Origin: Arcobacteraceae bacterium
GTDB lineage: Bacteria; Campylobacterota; Campylobacteria; Campylobacterales; Arcobacteraceae
Assembly: GCA_023138835.1 (NCBI GenBank)
Contig: JAGLOP010000013.1
Coordinates: forward strand, 1-62,655
Length of the DNA stretch: 62,655 nt
Reading direction: 5' to 3'
Numbering within the stretch: position 1 is the stretch's first letter; each line of letters begins with the position of its first letter. A program made the translations under genes and the position numbers. The notes under the pieces were generated by a model that was not told the DNA's origin, made no database searches, and saw nothing but the letters and a program-made list of their open reading frames with translations. Of this stretch, positions 28,252 through 37,944 are shown in pieces.

Positions 28252-28260
28252 TGCTATAAT
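28252..28260 (+). promoter_or_regulatory. Extended -10 promoter for the dCMP deaminase gene
   Basis: TGCTATAAT, an exact extended -10, 31 bases upstream of the ATG at 28292; TAAGG follows as ribosome-binding site. Confidence 0.6.
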
Positions 28261-28291
28261 AATAACATAATTAAAATAAGGTTGATTTAAA

Positions 28292-28738
28292 ATGTTAAGT
28301 GATGAGAACTTTGTAAATATAGCACGTGAGTTATCAACAGCTTCTAAATGTGTATCAAAGCAGGTAGGTGCAGTGATAGTAAAAAATGGACGGATATTAA
28401 GTACTGGATACAATGGAACACCGGCAGGTTTTACAAACTGCAATGACCATTGGGATGGTGAATATACCAGTGAGCATCATGAGTGGTCAAAAACTTATGA
28501 GATACACGCAGAGATGAATGCTATCATTTGGGCGGCAAGAGAAGGTATAAGTATAGATGGAGCAACTATTTATGTAACACTTGAACCTTGCAGCGAGTGT
28601 AGTAAAAATTTAATTGCAAGTGGGATAAAAAGAATTGTATATGATAAAGCTTATGAGCATACACATTCTCAAACAATCTCTAAATTTATAGAAGATAACG
28701 GTGTAAGTATAGAACAACTTGGCACAAGAACACAATAA
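28292..28738 (+). CDS. Deoxycytidylate (dCMP) deaminase family protein
   Basis: A 148-residue zinc-dependent deaminase, probably converting dCMP to dUMP for thymidylate synthesis. Seen: SKQVGAVIVKNGRILSTGYN, zinc and catalytic residues H72-A-E74 in EIHAEMNAI and C100/C103 in EPCSECSKNLIASG. An extra histidine/cysteine-bearing segment between the strands (CNDHWDGEY, HHEW) is typical of ComEB/dCMP deaminases with a second zinc. It fits functionally with nrdA and nrdB nearby. Its 3' end overlaps the methyltransferase gene by 20 bases. Confidence 0.88.
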   Translation: MLSDENFVNIARELSTASKCVSKQVGAVIVKNGRILSTGYNGTPAGFTNCNDHWDGEYTSEHHEWSKTYEIHAEMNAIIWAAREGISIDGATIYVTLEPCSECSKNLIASGIKRIVYDKAYEHTHSQTISKFIEDNGVSIEQLGTRTQ

Positions 28739-29291
28739 TAAATTTTATCAAAAAGCCATAAATGAATATGGTATATCAGCACAAGGTGTACACTGGAATT
28801 CGAAGCATACTCAATATAAAAGATTTGAGATTATTACCAAATTCATCAAAAAAGAGATCGCAACTTCTTCTATAATTGATGTAGGGTGTGGTTTTGGTGA
28901 ATATTATAAATATTTAGAAGTAAATAATAAATTGCCACAAAAATATTTTGGTATAGATTGTGAAGAAGATATGGTTACTGTATGTAAAAAACGGTTACCT
29001 TTTCAAGAATTTAAAAAACAAAATATTTTAACTGATGATTTGATCAAAGGTGATTATTATATTTGCAGCGGCGCTTTAAATATCCTTACCGTTGATGAGG
29101 TTTATACTTTTATAACAAAGTGTTTTGAAATTTGCACAAAGGGTTTTATTTTTAATTTCTTAAAATCTCACAGTTATAACAACCTTCAAGTTGATGAAGT
29201 TACTAAATTTTGCAAACAATTAAGTCCAATGATGAAAACAAAAGATAACTATCTAAATAATGATTTCACTATCTTTATGGTAAAGCCTTAG
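28719..29291 (+). CDS. SAM-dependent methyltransferase, class I
   Basis: A 190-residue class I methyltransferase. The SAM-binding motif is IIDVGCGFGEYYKYL (about 52-66), followed by YFGIDCEEDMV. Substrate unknown. No ATG precedes the conserved part; the TTG at 28719, inside the end of the deaminase gene, is the best start although its ribosome site is weak, so translation may depend on coupling. It ends just before an intergenic region containing a small CAGTTT/AAACTG inverted repeat. Confidence 0.75.
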   Translation: MAQEHNNKFYQKAINEYGISAQGVHWNSKHTQYKRFEIITKFIKKEIATSSIIDVGCGFGEYYKYLEVNNKLPQKYFGIDCEEDMVTVCKKRLPFQEFKKQNILTDDLIKGDYYICSGALNILTVDEVYTFITKCFEICTKGFIFNFLKSHSYNNLQVDEVTKFCKQLSPMMKTKDNYLNNDFTIFMVKP

Positions 29292-29478
29292 TACTAGGTA
29301 CTTCTAATACCCCTTCTACAAAATAAATGAAGTGCAGTTTCCTTGAAAAACTGTCACAAATTTAAAAATATTAAGGGATTTTAAAATAAAAATCATTTCA
29401 TAAAACTTTTGTATCAATTTGGATAAAATAAGTATAAAACTTAGAATATATCAGGAATAATAATAAGGTAAATATGTA

Positions 29479-30489
29479 ATGAATAATTTAACACTTAAAG
29501 ATGAACTAACAGAATTTTTACTATATACAACACCAAATAGTGATATAAAAGTAGAAATTTATATGAATAATGAAACAGTTTGGTTACCTCAAAAAAGAAT
29601 AGCAGAACTTTTTGGAGTTGATAGAACTGTTATAACTAAACATTTAAAAAATATATTTGAAAGTGAAGAATTAGAAGAAGATTCAGTTAGTGCAAAAATT
29701 GCACATACTGCTGAAGATGGTAAAAATTATAATACAAAGTTTTATAATCTTGATGCAATCCTTTCAGTTGGTTATCGTGTAAACTCTTCACAGGCTACAC
29801 AATTTAGAATATGGGCTACTAAAATATTAAAAGAGTATATCATCAAAGGCTTTGCTATGGATGATGATAGAATGAAAAACGGTCGTTATTTTGGCAAAGA
29901 TTATTTTAAAGAACTACTTGAAAGAGTTCGTTCAATTCGTACAAGTGAAAGAAGAATATATCAACAAATAACAGATATATTTGCAGAGTGTAGTATAGAT
30001 TATGATAAAAATTCAGAAGTTACAAAAAACTTTTATGCAACTGTGCAAAATAAATTTCATTATGCAATAAGTGGAAAAACATCAGCAGAGATAATATATA
30101 AACAAGCAGACCAAACAAAACCATTTATGGGATTACAAACTTGGAAAAATTCCCCAGATGGAAGAGTTTTAAAATCAGATACAGTTATTGCGAAAAATTA
30201 TTTAAGTGAAGACAATATAAAAGACTTAGAAAGTGCGATAAGTGGTTACTTTGATTATATTGAAAGAATTATAAAAAACAATACAACTTTTACTATGGAA
30301 AGTTTATCAAATTCTGTAAATAAATTTCTTGAATTTAATGAGTACAAAATGCTTGAAAATAATGGAATGGTTTCAAGAAGTCAAGCAGAAGAAAAAGCAT
30401 TTAATGAATATGAAGAATTTAATAAAATTCAAAAGATAGAATCAGATTTTGATAAAGAGATGCAAAAGATTTTAAAAGAACATAAATAG
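29479..30489 (+). CDS. RhuM-family protein
   Basis: A 336-residue RhuM family protein (named after a Salmonella pathogenicity-island gene; family members occur with mobile and toxin-like loci). Seen: N-terminal VWLPQKRIAELFGVDRTVITKHL, a helix-turn-helix-like segment (about 34-56), FYNLDAILSVGYRVNSSQATQFRIWA, the family signature, and a helical C-terminus rich in lysine and glutamate. No partner gene, integrase or repeat is visible. A TAAAAT -10-like element is at 29424-29429. This is the most likely acquired gene in the window. Function is not established. Confidence 0.88.
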   Translation: MNNLTLKDELTEFLLYTTPNSDIKVEIYMNNETVWLPQKRIAELFGVDRTVITKHLKNIFESEELEEDSVSAKIAHTAEDGKNYNTKFYNLDAILSVGYRVNSSQATQFRIWATKILKEYIIKGFAMDDDRMKNGRYFGKDYFKELLERVRSIRTSERRIYQQITDIFAECSIDYDKNSEVTKNFYATVQNKFHYAISGKTSAEIIYKQADQTKPFMGLQTWKNSPDGRVLKSDTVIAKNYLSEDNIKDLESAISGYFDYIERIIKNNTTFTMESLSNSVNKFLEFNEYKMLENNGMVSRSQAEEKAFNEYEEFNKIQKIESDFDKEMQKILKEHK

Positions 30490-30527
30490 TTTTTTAGATT
30501 ATATTTAACAGGATTATAGTGTATTTA

Positions 30528-30536
30528 TGGTAAAAT
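30528..30536 (+). promoter_or_regulatory. Extended -10 promoter for the SurA-like gene
   Basis: TGGTAAAAT, 29 bases before the ATG at 30566, with AAAAGG as ribosome-binding site between. It separates this gene from rhuM upstream. Confidence 0.5.
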
Positions 30537-30565
30537 AACTACTAAATTAACAAAAGGTTAGAATA

Positions 30566-31165
30566 ATGATAAAAAAGATTTTCGGTGTATTAATACTTGC
30601 TGGATATTTGAATGCGGGTTTAATAAATGCTATTGCTGTAATTGTAAATGATTCGGTTATAACATTATATGATATTGATGAAGTTATGGAGCAAAGTAAA
30701 TCTTCTCATAACCAAGCAGTAAGTATGTTGATAGATAAAATTTTATATGAAGAAGAGGTTAAAAGATATAATTTAACTATTTCCGAAGAGGAAATTTTGT
30801 CTTATATAGGTAAATTAGCCCAAGCCAACAGTATGACTATGATGGAATTTAAAGAAGCTGTAATAAAACAAAAGCAAAATTATCAAGTATTTGAAGCTGA
30901 CATAAAAAAACGACTGTTAAATCAAAAATTAATATCTAAAATAGCAGCAGGAAAATTACAGGTTGCTACTGATGATGATATACAATTGTATTATGATAAT
31001 AATATTGAACAATTTAAAGAAAATAAAAACAGTATTCAAGTATTACCGCTTGAGCAGGTTAAAAATAAAATTTTTAATTTAATTATGAATCAAAGGGAAC
31101 AAACATATTTGAAAGAATATTTTGAGACTTTAAAAATAACAGCCGATATAAAAATCGTTAGATAA
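30566..31165 (+). CDS. SurA-N-domain periplasmic chaperone lacking a parvulin domain
   Basis: A 199-residue exported protein with a signal peptide (about 1-17) and a SurA/PpiD-type N-terminal chaperone domain: [19 protein letters not shown], then [16 protein letters not shown] and the helical region to about residue 130. The chain passes from [14 protein letters not shown] straight to [14 protein letters not shown], the C-terminal SurA helix, without the roughly 90-residue parvulin prolyl isomerase domain. It probably assists outer-membrane protein folding as a pure holdase. It is 29 bases upstream of gatB. Confidence 0.8.
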   Translation: MIKKIFGVLILAGYLNAGLINAIAVIVNDSVITLYDIDEVMEQSKSSHNQAVSMLIDKILYEEEVKRYNLTISEEEILSYIGKLAQANSMTMMEFKEAVIKQKQNYQVFEADIKKRLLNQKLISKIAAGKLQVATDDDIQLYYDNNIEQFKENKNSIQVLPLEQVKNKIFNLIMNQREQTYLKEYFETLKITADIKIVR

Positions 31166-31194
31166 AAAATAGTAAGATAAGAAGGAATAAATAT

Positions 31195-32619
31195 ATGTTT
31201 GAAGTAGTAATAGGTTTAGAGGTGCATGCTCAGTTAAACACAAATAGTAAATTATTTTGTAGTTGTGCTACTAGTTTTGGAGAAGCACCGAATACAAATG
31301 TTTGCCCTACATGTTTAGCCCTGCCTGGAGCATTACCTGTGATAAATAAAGAAGCAGTACACAAAGCAATTCAACTTGGAACTGCAATAGATGCAAAAAT
31401 AAATAAAAAATCAATTTTTAATAGAAAAAACTATTTTTATCCTGATTTACCTACGGGTTATCAAATATCTCAATTTGAAGTACCTGTTGTGGGTGAAGGT
31501 GAAGTTATCATTGATTTTCCTGATGGCAGTCACAAAAGAATCGGTGTTACAAGAGCTCACTTAGAAAATGATGCAGGTAAAAATACTCATGAGGGAGATC
31601 ATTCAAAAGTTGATTTAAATAGAGCAGGGACACCTTTGCTTGAAATCGTATCTGAACCTGATATGAGAAGCAGTGAAGAGGCAATTTTATATCTTAAAAA
31701 ACTTCACTCAATTGTAAGATATATTGATATTTCTAATGCAAATATGCAAGAGGGAAGTTTTAGGGCAGATGTAAATGTATCTATTCGACCAAAAGGTGAT
31801 ACAAAACTTTATACTAGATGTGAAATTAAAAATATGAATAGTTTTAAATTTATTGAAAAGGCAATAGCTTATGAAGTTCAAAGACAAGTTGAAGCTTGGG
31901 AAGATGGTGTTTATGACCAAGAAGTTGTTCAAGAAACTAGACTTTTTGATGCAAATACAGGAGAAACTAGAAGTATGAGAGGGAAAGAGGACGCCGCGGA
32001 TTATAGATATTTCCCAGATCCAGATTTACTTCCTTTAATTATTACAGATGAGATGATAGAAAAATTTTCACAAATTCCAGAACTTCCTGATGCTAAAAAA
32101 GCTAGATTTGTTAAAGAATTTGGATTAAAAGAATATGATGCAGGTGTTATTTGTGCAACTAAAGAGATGGCTCAATATTTTGAAGATATGTTAGCTGTCG
32201 GTATTAGTGGAAAAGCCGCAACTACTTGGCTTACTGTTGAACTTCAAGGTAGATTCGGTGAGGGGATGAATGTTACAACTTCTCCTGTAAATGCTGTTAA
32301 ACTAGGTACTTTGGTAAAAGCTATTGAAAGTGGAGATATCTCTGGAAAAGCCGGAAAAGAGGTGCTTGACTATTTAATGGAAAATGATGCTGAGGTAGAT
32401 GCTGTTATTGAAAAACTTGGACTTAAGCAAGTTAGTGATGACGGAGCAATTTTAGAAATCATTGATACTATTTTAGCTAATAACCAAGATAAAGTAGAGC
32501 AATATAAAAGCGGAAAAGATAAACTATTTGGTTTCTTTGTAGGTCAAACTATGAAAGCATCAAAAGGGGCAGCAAATCCTCAAGTTATAAATAAACTTTT
32601 AAAAGAAAGATTAGCATAA
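31195..32619 (+). CDS. gatB: Aspartyl/glutamyl-tRNA amidotransferase subunit B
   Basis: A 474-residue kinase-fold subunit of GatCAB, which converts Glu-tRNA(Gln) and Asp-tRNA(Asn) to the correct charged tRNAs. Seen: [18 protein letters not shown], zinc-site cysteines (CSC and [12 protein letters not shown]), [43 protein letters not shown], and a C-terminal YqeY-like tail. gatC is 7 kb downstream and gatA is not in the window, so the complex is encoded at separate loci. Confidence 0.97.
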   Translation: MFEVVIGLEVHAQLNTNSKLFCSCATSFGEAPNTNVCPTCLALPGALPVINKEAVHKAIQLGTAIDAKINKKSIFNRKNYFYPDLPTGYQISQFEVPVVGEGEVIIDFPDGSHKRIGVTRAHLENDAGKNTHEGDHSKVDLNRAGTPLLEIVSEPDMRSSEEAILYLKKLHSIVRYIDISNANMQEGSFRADVNVSIRPKGDTKLYTRCEIKNMNSFKFIEKAIAYEVQRQVEAWEDGVYDQEVVQETRLFDANTGETRSMRGKEDAADYRYFPDPDLLPLIITDEMIEKFSQIPELPDAKKARFVKEFGLKEYDAGVICATKEMAQYFEDMLAVGISGKAATTWLTVELQGRFGEGMNVTTSPVNAVKLGTLVKAIESGDISGKAGKEVLDYLMENDAEVDAVIEKLGLKQVSDDGAILEIIDTILANNQDKVEQYKSGKDKLFGFFVGQTMKASKGAANPQVINKLLKERLA

Positions 32620-32622
32620 ATA

Positions 32623-32661
32623 TAAACTAAAACTGACTAATGATATTTTCATTTTAGTTTA
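32623..32661 (+). repeat. Inverted repeat between gatB and gpsA
   Basis: TAAACTAAAA (32623-32632) and TTTTAGTTTA (32652-32661) form a perfect 10-base inverted repeat with a 19-base loop. It has only one G:C pair and ends at the gpsA ribosome site, so it may be a weak attenuator rather than a terminator. Confidence 0.4.
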
Positions 32662-32672
32662 AAAGGTAAGAT

Positions 32673-33575
32673 ATGAAAAAATCAACTATAGCAGTTATAG
32701 GTGCAGGAAAGTGGGGGCAAGCTCTTCACTTTGCACTTTCACAGAAACAAAAATGTTTAATCACAAGCAGGACTAAAAAAGATATTGAAAATTTTGTATC
32801 TTTAGATGAAGCTTTACAATGTGAATATTTGGTTATCGCAATCCCTGCTCAAAGTATTCGACAATGGTTAAGTGATAATTTCAAATTTAACGGGCAAAAA
32901 ATACTTGTCGCGGCTAAAGGGATAGAAGCTAATACAGGAAACTTTTTAAACGATATTTATAAAGAGTTTGTGCCTGAATCAAATCTTGGGTTTATCTCCG
33001 GTCCCTCTTTTGCATCAGAGGTTATAAAAGGGCTTCCTACTGCACTTATGATAAATTGCATAAATAAAGAACTTTACGAAGATTTTTATAAATTTTTTCC
33101 ACCATTTATAAAAACTTATTACAGTGATGATGTTATAGGTGCTGAAATAGCGGGAGCTTATAAAAATGTATTGGCAATTGCCAGTGGTATTTGTGATGGT
33201 TTACACTTAGGACAAAATGCGAGGGCTAGTTTGATTTCTCGTGGATTGGTTGAGATGTCAAGATTTGGTAAGTATTACGGTGCTGATGAGGAAACTTTTA
33301 TAGGATTAAGTGGTGCGGGAGATCTATTCTTAACTGCATCTAGTGAACTTAGTCGTAACTTTAGGGTCGGATTGGGACTTGCTCAAAATAAAAGTTTAGA
33401 AGTTATTTTGGAAGAATTGGGTGAAGTAGCTGAGGGTGTAAAGACAAGTGAAGCTATTTATAAATTATCACAGGAAAATAATATATACACACCAATAGCC
33501 AATGAAGTAAAATTTATACTTGATGGTAAAGATTCTAAAGAAAGTTTAAAAGATTTATTGAGTAGTACAAAATAA
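32673..33575 (+). CDS. gpsA: Glycerol-3-phosphate dehydrogenase [NAD(P)+]
   Basis: A 300-residue enzyme making sn-glycerol 3-phosphate for phospholipids. Seen: IAVIGAGKWGQALHFALS (Rossmann), LVAAKGIEANTGNFL, GFISGPSFASEV, the catalytic lysine in AGAYKNVLAIASGICDGL, and LSGAGDLFLTASSELSRNFR. Length is slightly short but complete. AAAAGGTAAG precedes the ATG. plsC, a later enzyme of the same lipid route, is at 52929. Confidence 0.95.
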   Translation: MKKSTIAVIGAGKWGQALHFALSQKQKCLITSRTKKDIENFVSLDEALQCEYLVIAIPAQSIRQWLSDNFKFNGQKILVAAKGIEANTGNFLNDIYKEFVPESNLGFISGPSFASEVIKGLPTALMINCINKELYEDFYKFFPPFIKTYYSDDVIGAEIAGAYKNVLAIASGICDGLHLGQNARASLISRGLVEMSRFGKYYGADEETFIGLSGAGDLFLTASSELSRNFRVGLGLAQNKSLEVILEELGEVAEGVKTSEAIYKLSQENNIYTPIANEVKFILDGKDSKESLKDLLSSTK

Positions 33576-33622
33576 AAGATTAAAAAAGGAAATAAAATAT
33601 ATGATGACTAAAAGGAATTACT

Positions 33623-35587
33623 ATGTGTAAAAGTTTATGGAATGATAATGATGCCAGTATGTTTAAAACAGATCTGGATTTAAGAGTTTATACATCAAGA
33701 TTATTAGGGCAGGATCCATCTTTGGTTTTACATGGCGGCGGAAATACTTCTGTTAAATCTACTGCTACAAATTTATTTGGGGAAACTGAAGATATTTTAT
33801 ATGTAAAGGGGAGTGGTTGGGATCTAGCAACTATTGAACCTGCCGGTTTTGCTCCTGTTAAGATGGATATGCTTCTTAAAATGGCCAAATTAAAAGAGTT
33901 AGATGATACCAATATGGTAAAGTATCAGCGAATGGCTATGATAGATCCATCTGCTCCAAATCCGTCTGTTGAAGCTATTTTACATGCAGTTATCCCTTTT
34001 AAATTTGTAGACCATACTCATACTGATGCTGTGGTTACTATTACAAATACTGCAAATGGTGAAGATCGAATTAGGGAACTATATGGAAAGAAAGTTTTAA
34101 TCATACCTTACATTATGCCAGGATTTGTTCTTGCTAAACTTATCTATGATATGACCAGAGATATAAATTGGGGTGAATTGGAAGGGATGGTTTTATTAAA
34201 TCATGGTCTTTTTACTTTTAGCGATGATGCTAAAAAATCTTACGAAAAAACTATAGAGTTAGTTGATAAAGCTGAACAGTATTTAAAAGACCAAGGAGCT
34301 TCTTTAGAGATAAAAGAACAAGTGTCAAATATCTCAACTTTAGAATTAGCACAAATTAGAAAAGAGGTTTCTATTTTAAAAGGATGCGCAACTATTTCTA
34401 TTTTAAATGATTCAAATGAAGCAATTGATTTTTCACAACAAGATATAGAAGATATAGCCCAAAGAGGACCTTTGACACCTGACCATGTGATAAGAACTAA
34501 AAGAATTCCAGCAATTTTAGGTGATGCTTTTAAAGCTGATTTAGCTGATTATGTAAAAGAATATACAAAATATTTTGAAGATAATAAAACGATTGAGACT
34601 TTACTAAATCCAGCACCAAACTTTGCAATATTAAAAAATAACGGTACTTTGTCTTTTGGTAAAAATGCAAAAGAGGCAAATATAATCAAAGATATAAATG
34701 ACCATACTTTTGAAGCTATTTTAAAAGCCCAAATGTTAGGTGGTTACCAAGCGTTAAGTGCTAAGAATATTTTTGAGGTAGAGTATTGGGAACTTGAACA
34801 AGCTAAATTGAAAAAAAGCGGCAATTCTCCTGAATTTAGTGGAAAAGTAGCTCTAGTAACCGGGGCTGCTAGTGGAATAGGTTTGGCAATTGCTAAGATG
34901 TTAAACTCAAAAGGGGCTGCAGTTGTAGCACTTGATATAAATCCTGATATCCAAACATTGTTTTCTAAATCTGATTTTATAGGTGTAAAATGTGATCTAA
35001 CATCAAGTGATGATATTCAAAATGCAGTTGATATTGCAGTTAGAAAATTTGGAGGTATTGATATCGTTGTAAGTAATGCAGGGATATTTACTCCAAGTGA
35101 AAATCTTGATGTTTTAAGTGATGATAACTGGGATAAAAGTATCAATATAAATCTTACATCTCACCAAAAACTTATCAAATATACAGCACCATTTCTAAAA
35201 TTAGGAATTGATCCTGCAATAGTGATGGTAGCATCTAAAAACTTCCCAGCACCCGGGAAAGGTGCGGCTGCATATTCAGTTGCAAAAGCTGGACAAACAC
35301 AATTAGCAAGAATAGCGGCATTAGAATTAGGGGAATATGGAGTAAGGGTAAATACTTTACATCCACATGCAGTATTTGATACAGCAATTTGGACTGAAGA
35401 AGTTTTATCAAACAGAGCTCGTGCATACAATATGAGCGTTAAAGAATATAAAACAAATAATGTGCTTAAAACAGAAATTAGATCAGATAATGTAGCTGAG
35501 CTTGTTTGTGCGATGGCAGGAAAGCCTTTTGCGAAAACAACCGGTTCACAAGTTGCAATTGATGGCGGAAGTGATAGGATAATCTAA
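33623..35587 (+). CDS. Bifunctional class II aldolase / short-chain dehydrogenase
   Basis: A 654-residue fusion. N-terminal class II aldolase/adducin domain (about 15-230): LVLHGGGNTSVKS, zinc histidines H131 and H133 in DHTHTDAVV and H194 in LLNHGLF. C-terminal SDR domain (about 405-654): TGAASGIG (413-420), SNAG, catalytic Y551 and K555 in YSVAKAGQ. The layout resembles rhamnulose-1-phosphate aldolase/lactaldehyde dehydrogenase fusions; the substrate is unknown. The stop codon touches the start of the sugar kinase gene (one-base overlap), so the two enzymes very likely form one pathway: kinase, then aldolase, then oxidation or reduction of the aldehyde. Confidence 0.9.
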   Translation: MCKSLWNDNDASMFKTDLDLRVYTSRLLGQDPSLVLHGGGNTSVKSTATNLFGETEDILYVKGSGWDLATIEPAGFAPVKMDMLLKMAKLKELDDTNMVKYQRMAMIDPSAPNPSVEAILHAVIPFKFVDHTHTDAVVTITNTANGEDRIRELYGKKVLIIPYIMPGFVLAKLIYDMTRDINWGELEGMVLLNHGLFTFSDDAKKSYEKTIELVDKAEQYLKDQGASLEIKEQVSNISTLELAQIRKEVSILKGCATISILNDSNEAIDFSQQDIEDIAQRGPLTPDHVIRTKRIPAILGDAFKADLADYVKEYTKYFEDNKTIETLLNPAPNFAILKNNGTLSFGKNAKEANIIKDINDHTFEAILKAQMLGGYQALSAKNIFEVEYWELEQAKLKKSGNSPEFSGKVALVTGAASGIGLAIAKMLNSKGAAVVALDINPDIQTLFSKSDFIGVKCDLTSSDDIQNAVDIAVRKFGGIDIVVSNAGIFTPSENLDVLSDDNWDKSININLTSHQKLIKYTAPFLKLGIDPAIVMVASKNFPAPGKGAAAYSVAKAGQTQLARIAALELGEYGVRVNTLHPHAVFDTAIWTEEVLSNRARAYNMSVKEYKTNNVLKTEIRSDNVAELVCAMAGKPFAKTTGSQVAIDGGSDRII

Positions 35588-37173
35588 TGACGACAGAAAC
35601 GAATACTATAAATAACTATTTAATGACTATAGATGCGGGGACGGGAAGTGTAAGAGCTGTTATATTTGACACTAACGGTAATCAAATAAGTGTAGGTCAA
35701 GCTGAATGGACACACCTTGAAGAAAAAGGTGTAAAAAATAGTATGAGTTTTGATTTTGATGCAAATTGGGATTTAACTATAAAATGTATTAAAAAGGCTC
35801 TAAAAAATGCCAAACTTAGTGGTTCTGATATAAAAGCAGTAAGTGCCAGCAGTATGCGGGAAGGGATTGTACTTTACGATAAAAACGGTCGTGAACTTTG
35901 GGCTGTTGCTAATGTCGATGCAAGAGCAGGGGCAGAGGTAAAATATTTAAAAGAACAATTTGATGGTATTGAAGATGAGTTTTATGCAAAAAGTGGTCAA
36001 ACTTTTGCGTTGGGGGCGTTACCCAGAATTTTATGGGTGAAAAATAATCTGCCTGAAACTTATGAGAAAGTAGCATCAGTATCTATGATTAGTGATTGGA
36101 TCTTGGCAAAGCTTGGTGATATAATTTCAACAGATCCCAGCAATGGTGGAACATCAGGAATTTATTCTTTGGAAAAAAGAGACTGGTTACCAAAAATGGC
36201 AAAAAAAGTTGGAATTAAAGATAATATTTTTCCTCCGTCTTTTGAATCAGGAGAGGTTTTAGGATATGTTACAAATCAAGCATCATCACAATGCGGATTA
36301 AGTACAAAAACTTTGGTTGTAGTCGGCGGTGGAGATGTACAGCTTGGTTCGGCTGGTCTTGGAGTTGTAAAAGCAGGGCAGGTTGCTATTTTGGGTGGCA
36401 GCTTTTGGCAGCAAGTTGTAAATATAGATTCTAAAACAAAACCACCTGAAAATATGGATATAAGAGTCAATCCTCATGTGATTACAAATCTTTCACAAGC
36501 TGAAGGTATTACATTTTTTAGCGGTTTGGTTATGAGATGGTTTAGAGATGTTTTTTGTGATAGTGAAATTAAAGAAGCAAAGAAAAAAGGTATTGATGTA
36601 TATACATTAATGGAAGCTAAAGCAGCAAAAGTTCCAGTTGGTTCAAATGGAATATTGCCAATTTTTAGTGATAGTATGAAATATGGGAAATGGTATCATG
36701 CGGCTCCTAGTTTTTTAAATCTTAGTATTGATCCAACAGTTTGTAACAAAGCAAGTATGTTTAGAAGTTTACAAGAAAATGCTTGTATAGTATCAAATAT
36801 AAATTTGAAGAAAATAGAAAAATTTACCGGAATAAAAGCTAAAGAGATTGTTTTTGCAAGTGGTGCGAGTAAAGGTGAATTATGGTGTCAAATATTAGCA
36901 GATGTAACAGGCTGTAAAATAAAAGTACCAAAAGTAAAAGAAGCTACAGCTTTAGGCGGTGCTATGTGTGCAGGTGTTGGAGCCGGTATTTATAAAAGTA
37001 TTGCGTCAGCTTCGAAAAAACTTGTAGTTTGGGAAAAAGAATATTTACCAAATAAGGCAAATCATAAGCTATATAAGAAAATAGAAAAACAATGGATAAA
37101 AGCATATAAAGCCCAATTAGAATTAGTAGATGAGGGGATTACAACATCTATGTGGAAAGCACCAGGGTTATAA
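35587..37173 (+). CDS. FGGY-family carbohydrate kinase, LsrK (autoinducer-2 kinase)-like
   Basis: A 528-residue FGGY kinase. The N-terminus (YLMTIDAGTGSVRAVIFD, then GNQISVGQAEWTHL, SASSMREGIVLYD, ANVDARAGAEV) resembles LsrK, the kinase that phosphorylates the signal autoinducer-2, more closely than glycerol or xylulose kinases as I know them. Also seen: GGGDVQLGSAGLG and the C-terminal FASGASKGELWCQILADVTG, FGGY-family nucleotide and sugar sites. No lsr transporter, LsrR, LsrF or LsrG is in the window. Translationally coupled to the aldolase/SDR. True substrate unproven. Confidence 0.87.
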   Translation: MTTETNTINNYLMTIDAGTGSVRAVIFDTNGNQISVGQAEWTHLEEKGVKNSMSFDFDANWDLTIKCIKKALKNAKLSGSDIKAVSASSMREGIVLYDKNGRELWAVANVDARAGAEVKYLKEQFDGIEDEFYAKSGQTFALGALPRILWVKNNLPETYEKVASVSMISDWILAKLGDIISTDPSNGGTSGIYSLEKRDWLPKMAKKVGIKDNIFPPSFESGEVLGYVTNQASSQCGLSTKTLVVVGGGDVQLGSAGLGVVKAGQVAILGGSFWQQVVNIDSKTKPPENMDIRVNPHVITNLSQAEGITFFSGLVMRWFRDVFCDSEIKEAKKKGIDVYTLMEAKAAKVPVGSNGILPIFSDSMKYGKWYHAAPSFLNLSIDPTVCNKASMFRSLQENACIVSNINLKKIEKFTGIKAKEIVFASGASKGELWCQILADVTGCKIKVPKVKEATALGGAMCAGVGAGIYKSIASASKKLVVWEKEYLPNKANHKLYKKIEKQWIKAYKAQLELVDEGITTSMWKAPGL

Positions 37174-37200
37174 AATCAATGATGATCGAAGAGAATTGCT

Positions 37201-37941
37201 ATGCTTAAAATTTTATTAGCTCCTGCTGAGATAAAATTAAGCGGTGGAGATGGTAAACCGTTTTGTAAAGATAATTTTGAATTAGTCAATTTATATGAGT
37301 ATAGAAGAGAAATATTCGAGAATTATCAAGAGTTTATAGCCAATAACAATTTAGAAGATTTGTCGAATTGGTTTGGTATAAAAAGACTTGATGATGTTAA
37401 AAAATACTCACAATCTTTAAAAGACAAACCAACAATGAAAGCTATAAATAGATATATCGGTGTTGCATTTGAAGCTTTAGATTATAATAGTTTAGAACAA
37501 CCTGAGCAAAAATATATTGATGAAAATGTAATAATCTTTTCTAATTTATTTGGTGTTTTAAATGCGTCTGATTTGATACCTGATTATAAATATAAACAAG
37601 GTTCACAATTACAAAATATAAATGTAGAAAAGTTTTATAAAGAAAATTTAAAAGATACTTTAGATGAATATTTAGGTGATGAGGTTGTAGATTTAAGAGC
37701 AGGGTATTATGATAAATTTTATAAACCGACTGCTTCAACGATTACTTTTAAATTTTTAAAAGACGGCAAAGTTGTAAGTCATTGGGCAAAGCATTATCGT
37801 GGTTTAGTTGTAAGAGCTATGGCTCAAAATAATATTGAGAATTTTGCTGAACTTATGAATATGCCAATTGACGGTTTAAAATTAGTAGAGATACAAGAAA
37901 AGAAAAATACAAAAACTTTAATTATGAGTATAGAAGGATAA
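37201..37941 (+). CDS. yaaA: YaaA (DUF328/UPF0246) family protein
   Basis: A 246-residue member of the YaaA family; in E. coli YaaA limits intracellular iron during peroxide stress and binds DNA. Seen: ILLAPAEIKL at the N-terminus (SPAK-like region), a central IIFSNLFGVLNASDLIPDYK, VVDLRAGYYDKFYKP and WAKHYRGLVVRAMAQN, all characteristic. Follows the sugar kinase by 27 bases. The link to the sugar module, if any, could be oxidative damage or simple operon convenience. Confidence 0.87.
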   Translation: MLKILLAPAEIKLSGGDGKPFCKDNFELVNLYEYRREIFENYQEFIANNNLEDLSNWFGIKRLDDVKKYSQSLKDKPTMKAINRYIGVAFEALDYNSLEQPEQKYIDENVIIFSNLFGVLNASDLIPDYKYKQGSQLQNINVEKFYKENLKDTLDEYLGDEVVDLRAGYYDKFYKPTASTITFKFLKDGKVVSHWAKHYRGLVVRAMAQNNIENFAELMNMPIDGLKLVEIQEKKNTKTLIMSIEG

Positions 37942-37944
37942 AAA

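Noticed and set aside
28316..28333. CACGTG at 28323-28328 as a third parS site
   Set aside because: Only the central seven bases match; the outer arms do not, so it fits a chance occurrence in the dCMP deaminase gene.
35161..35430. Minus-strand frames opposite the SDR domain
   Set aside because: They are antisense shadows of a well-conserved coding region and show no family features.
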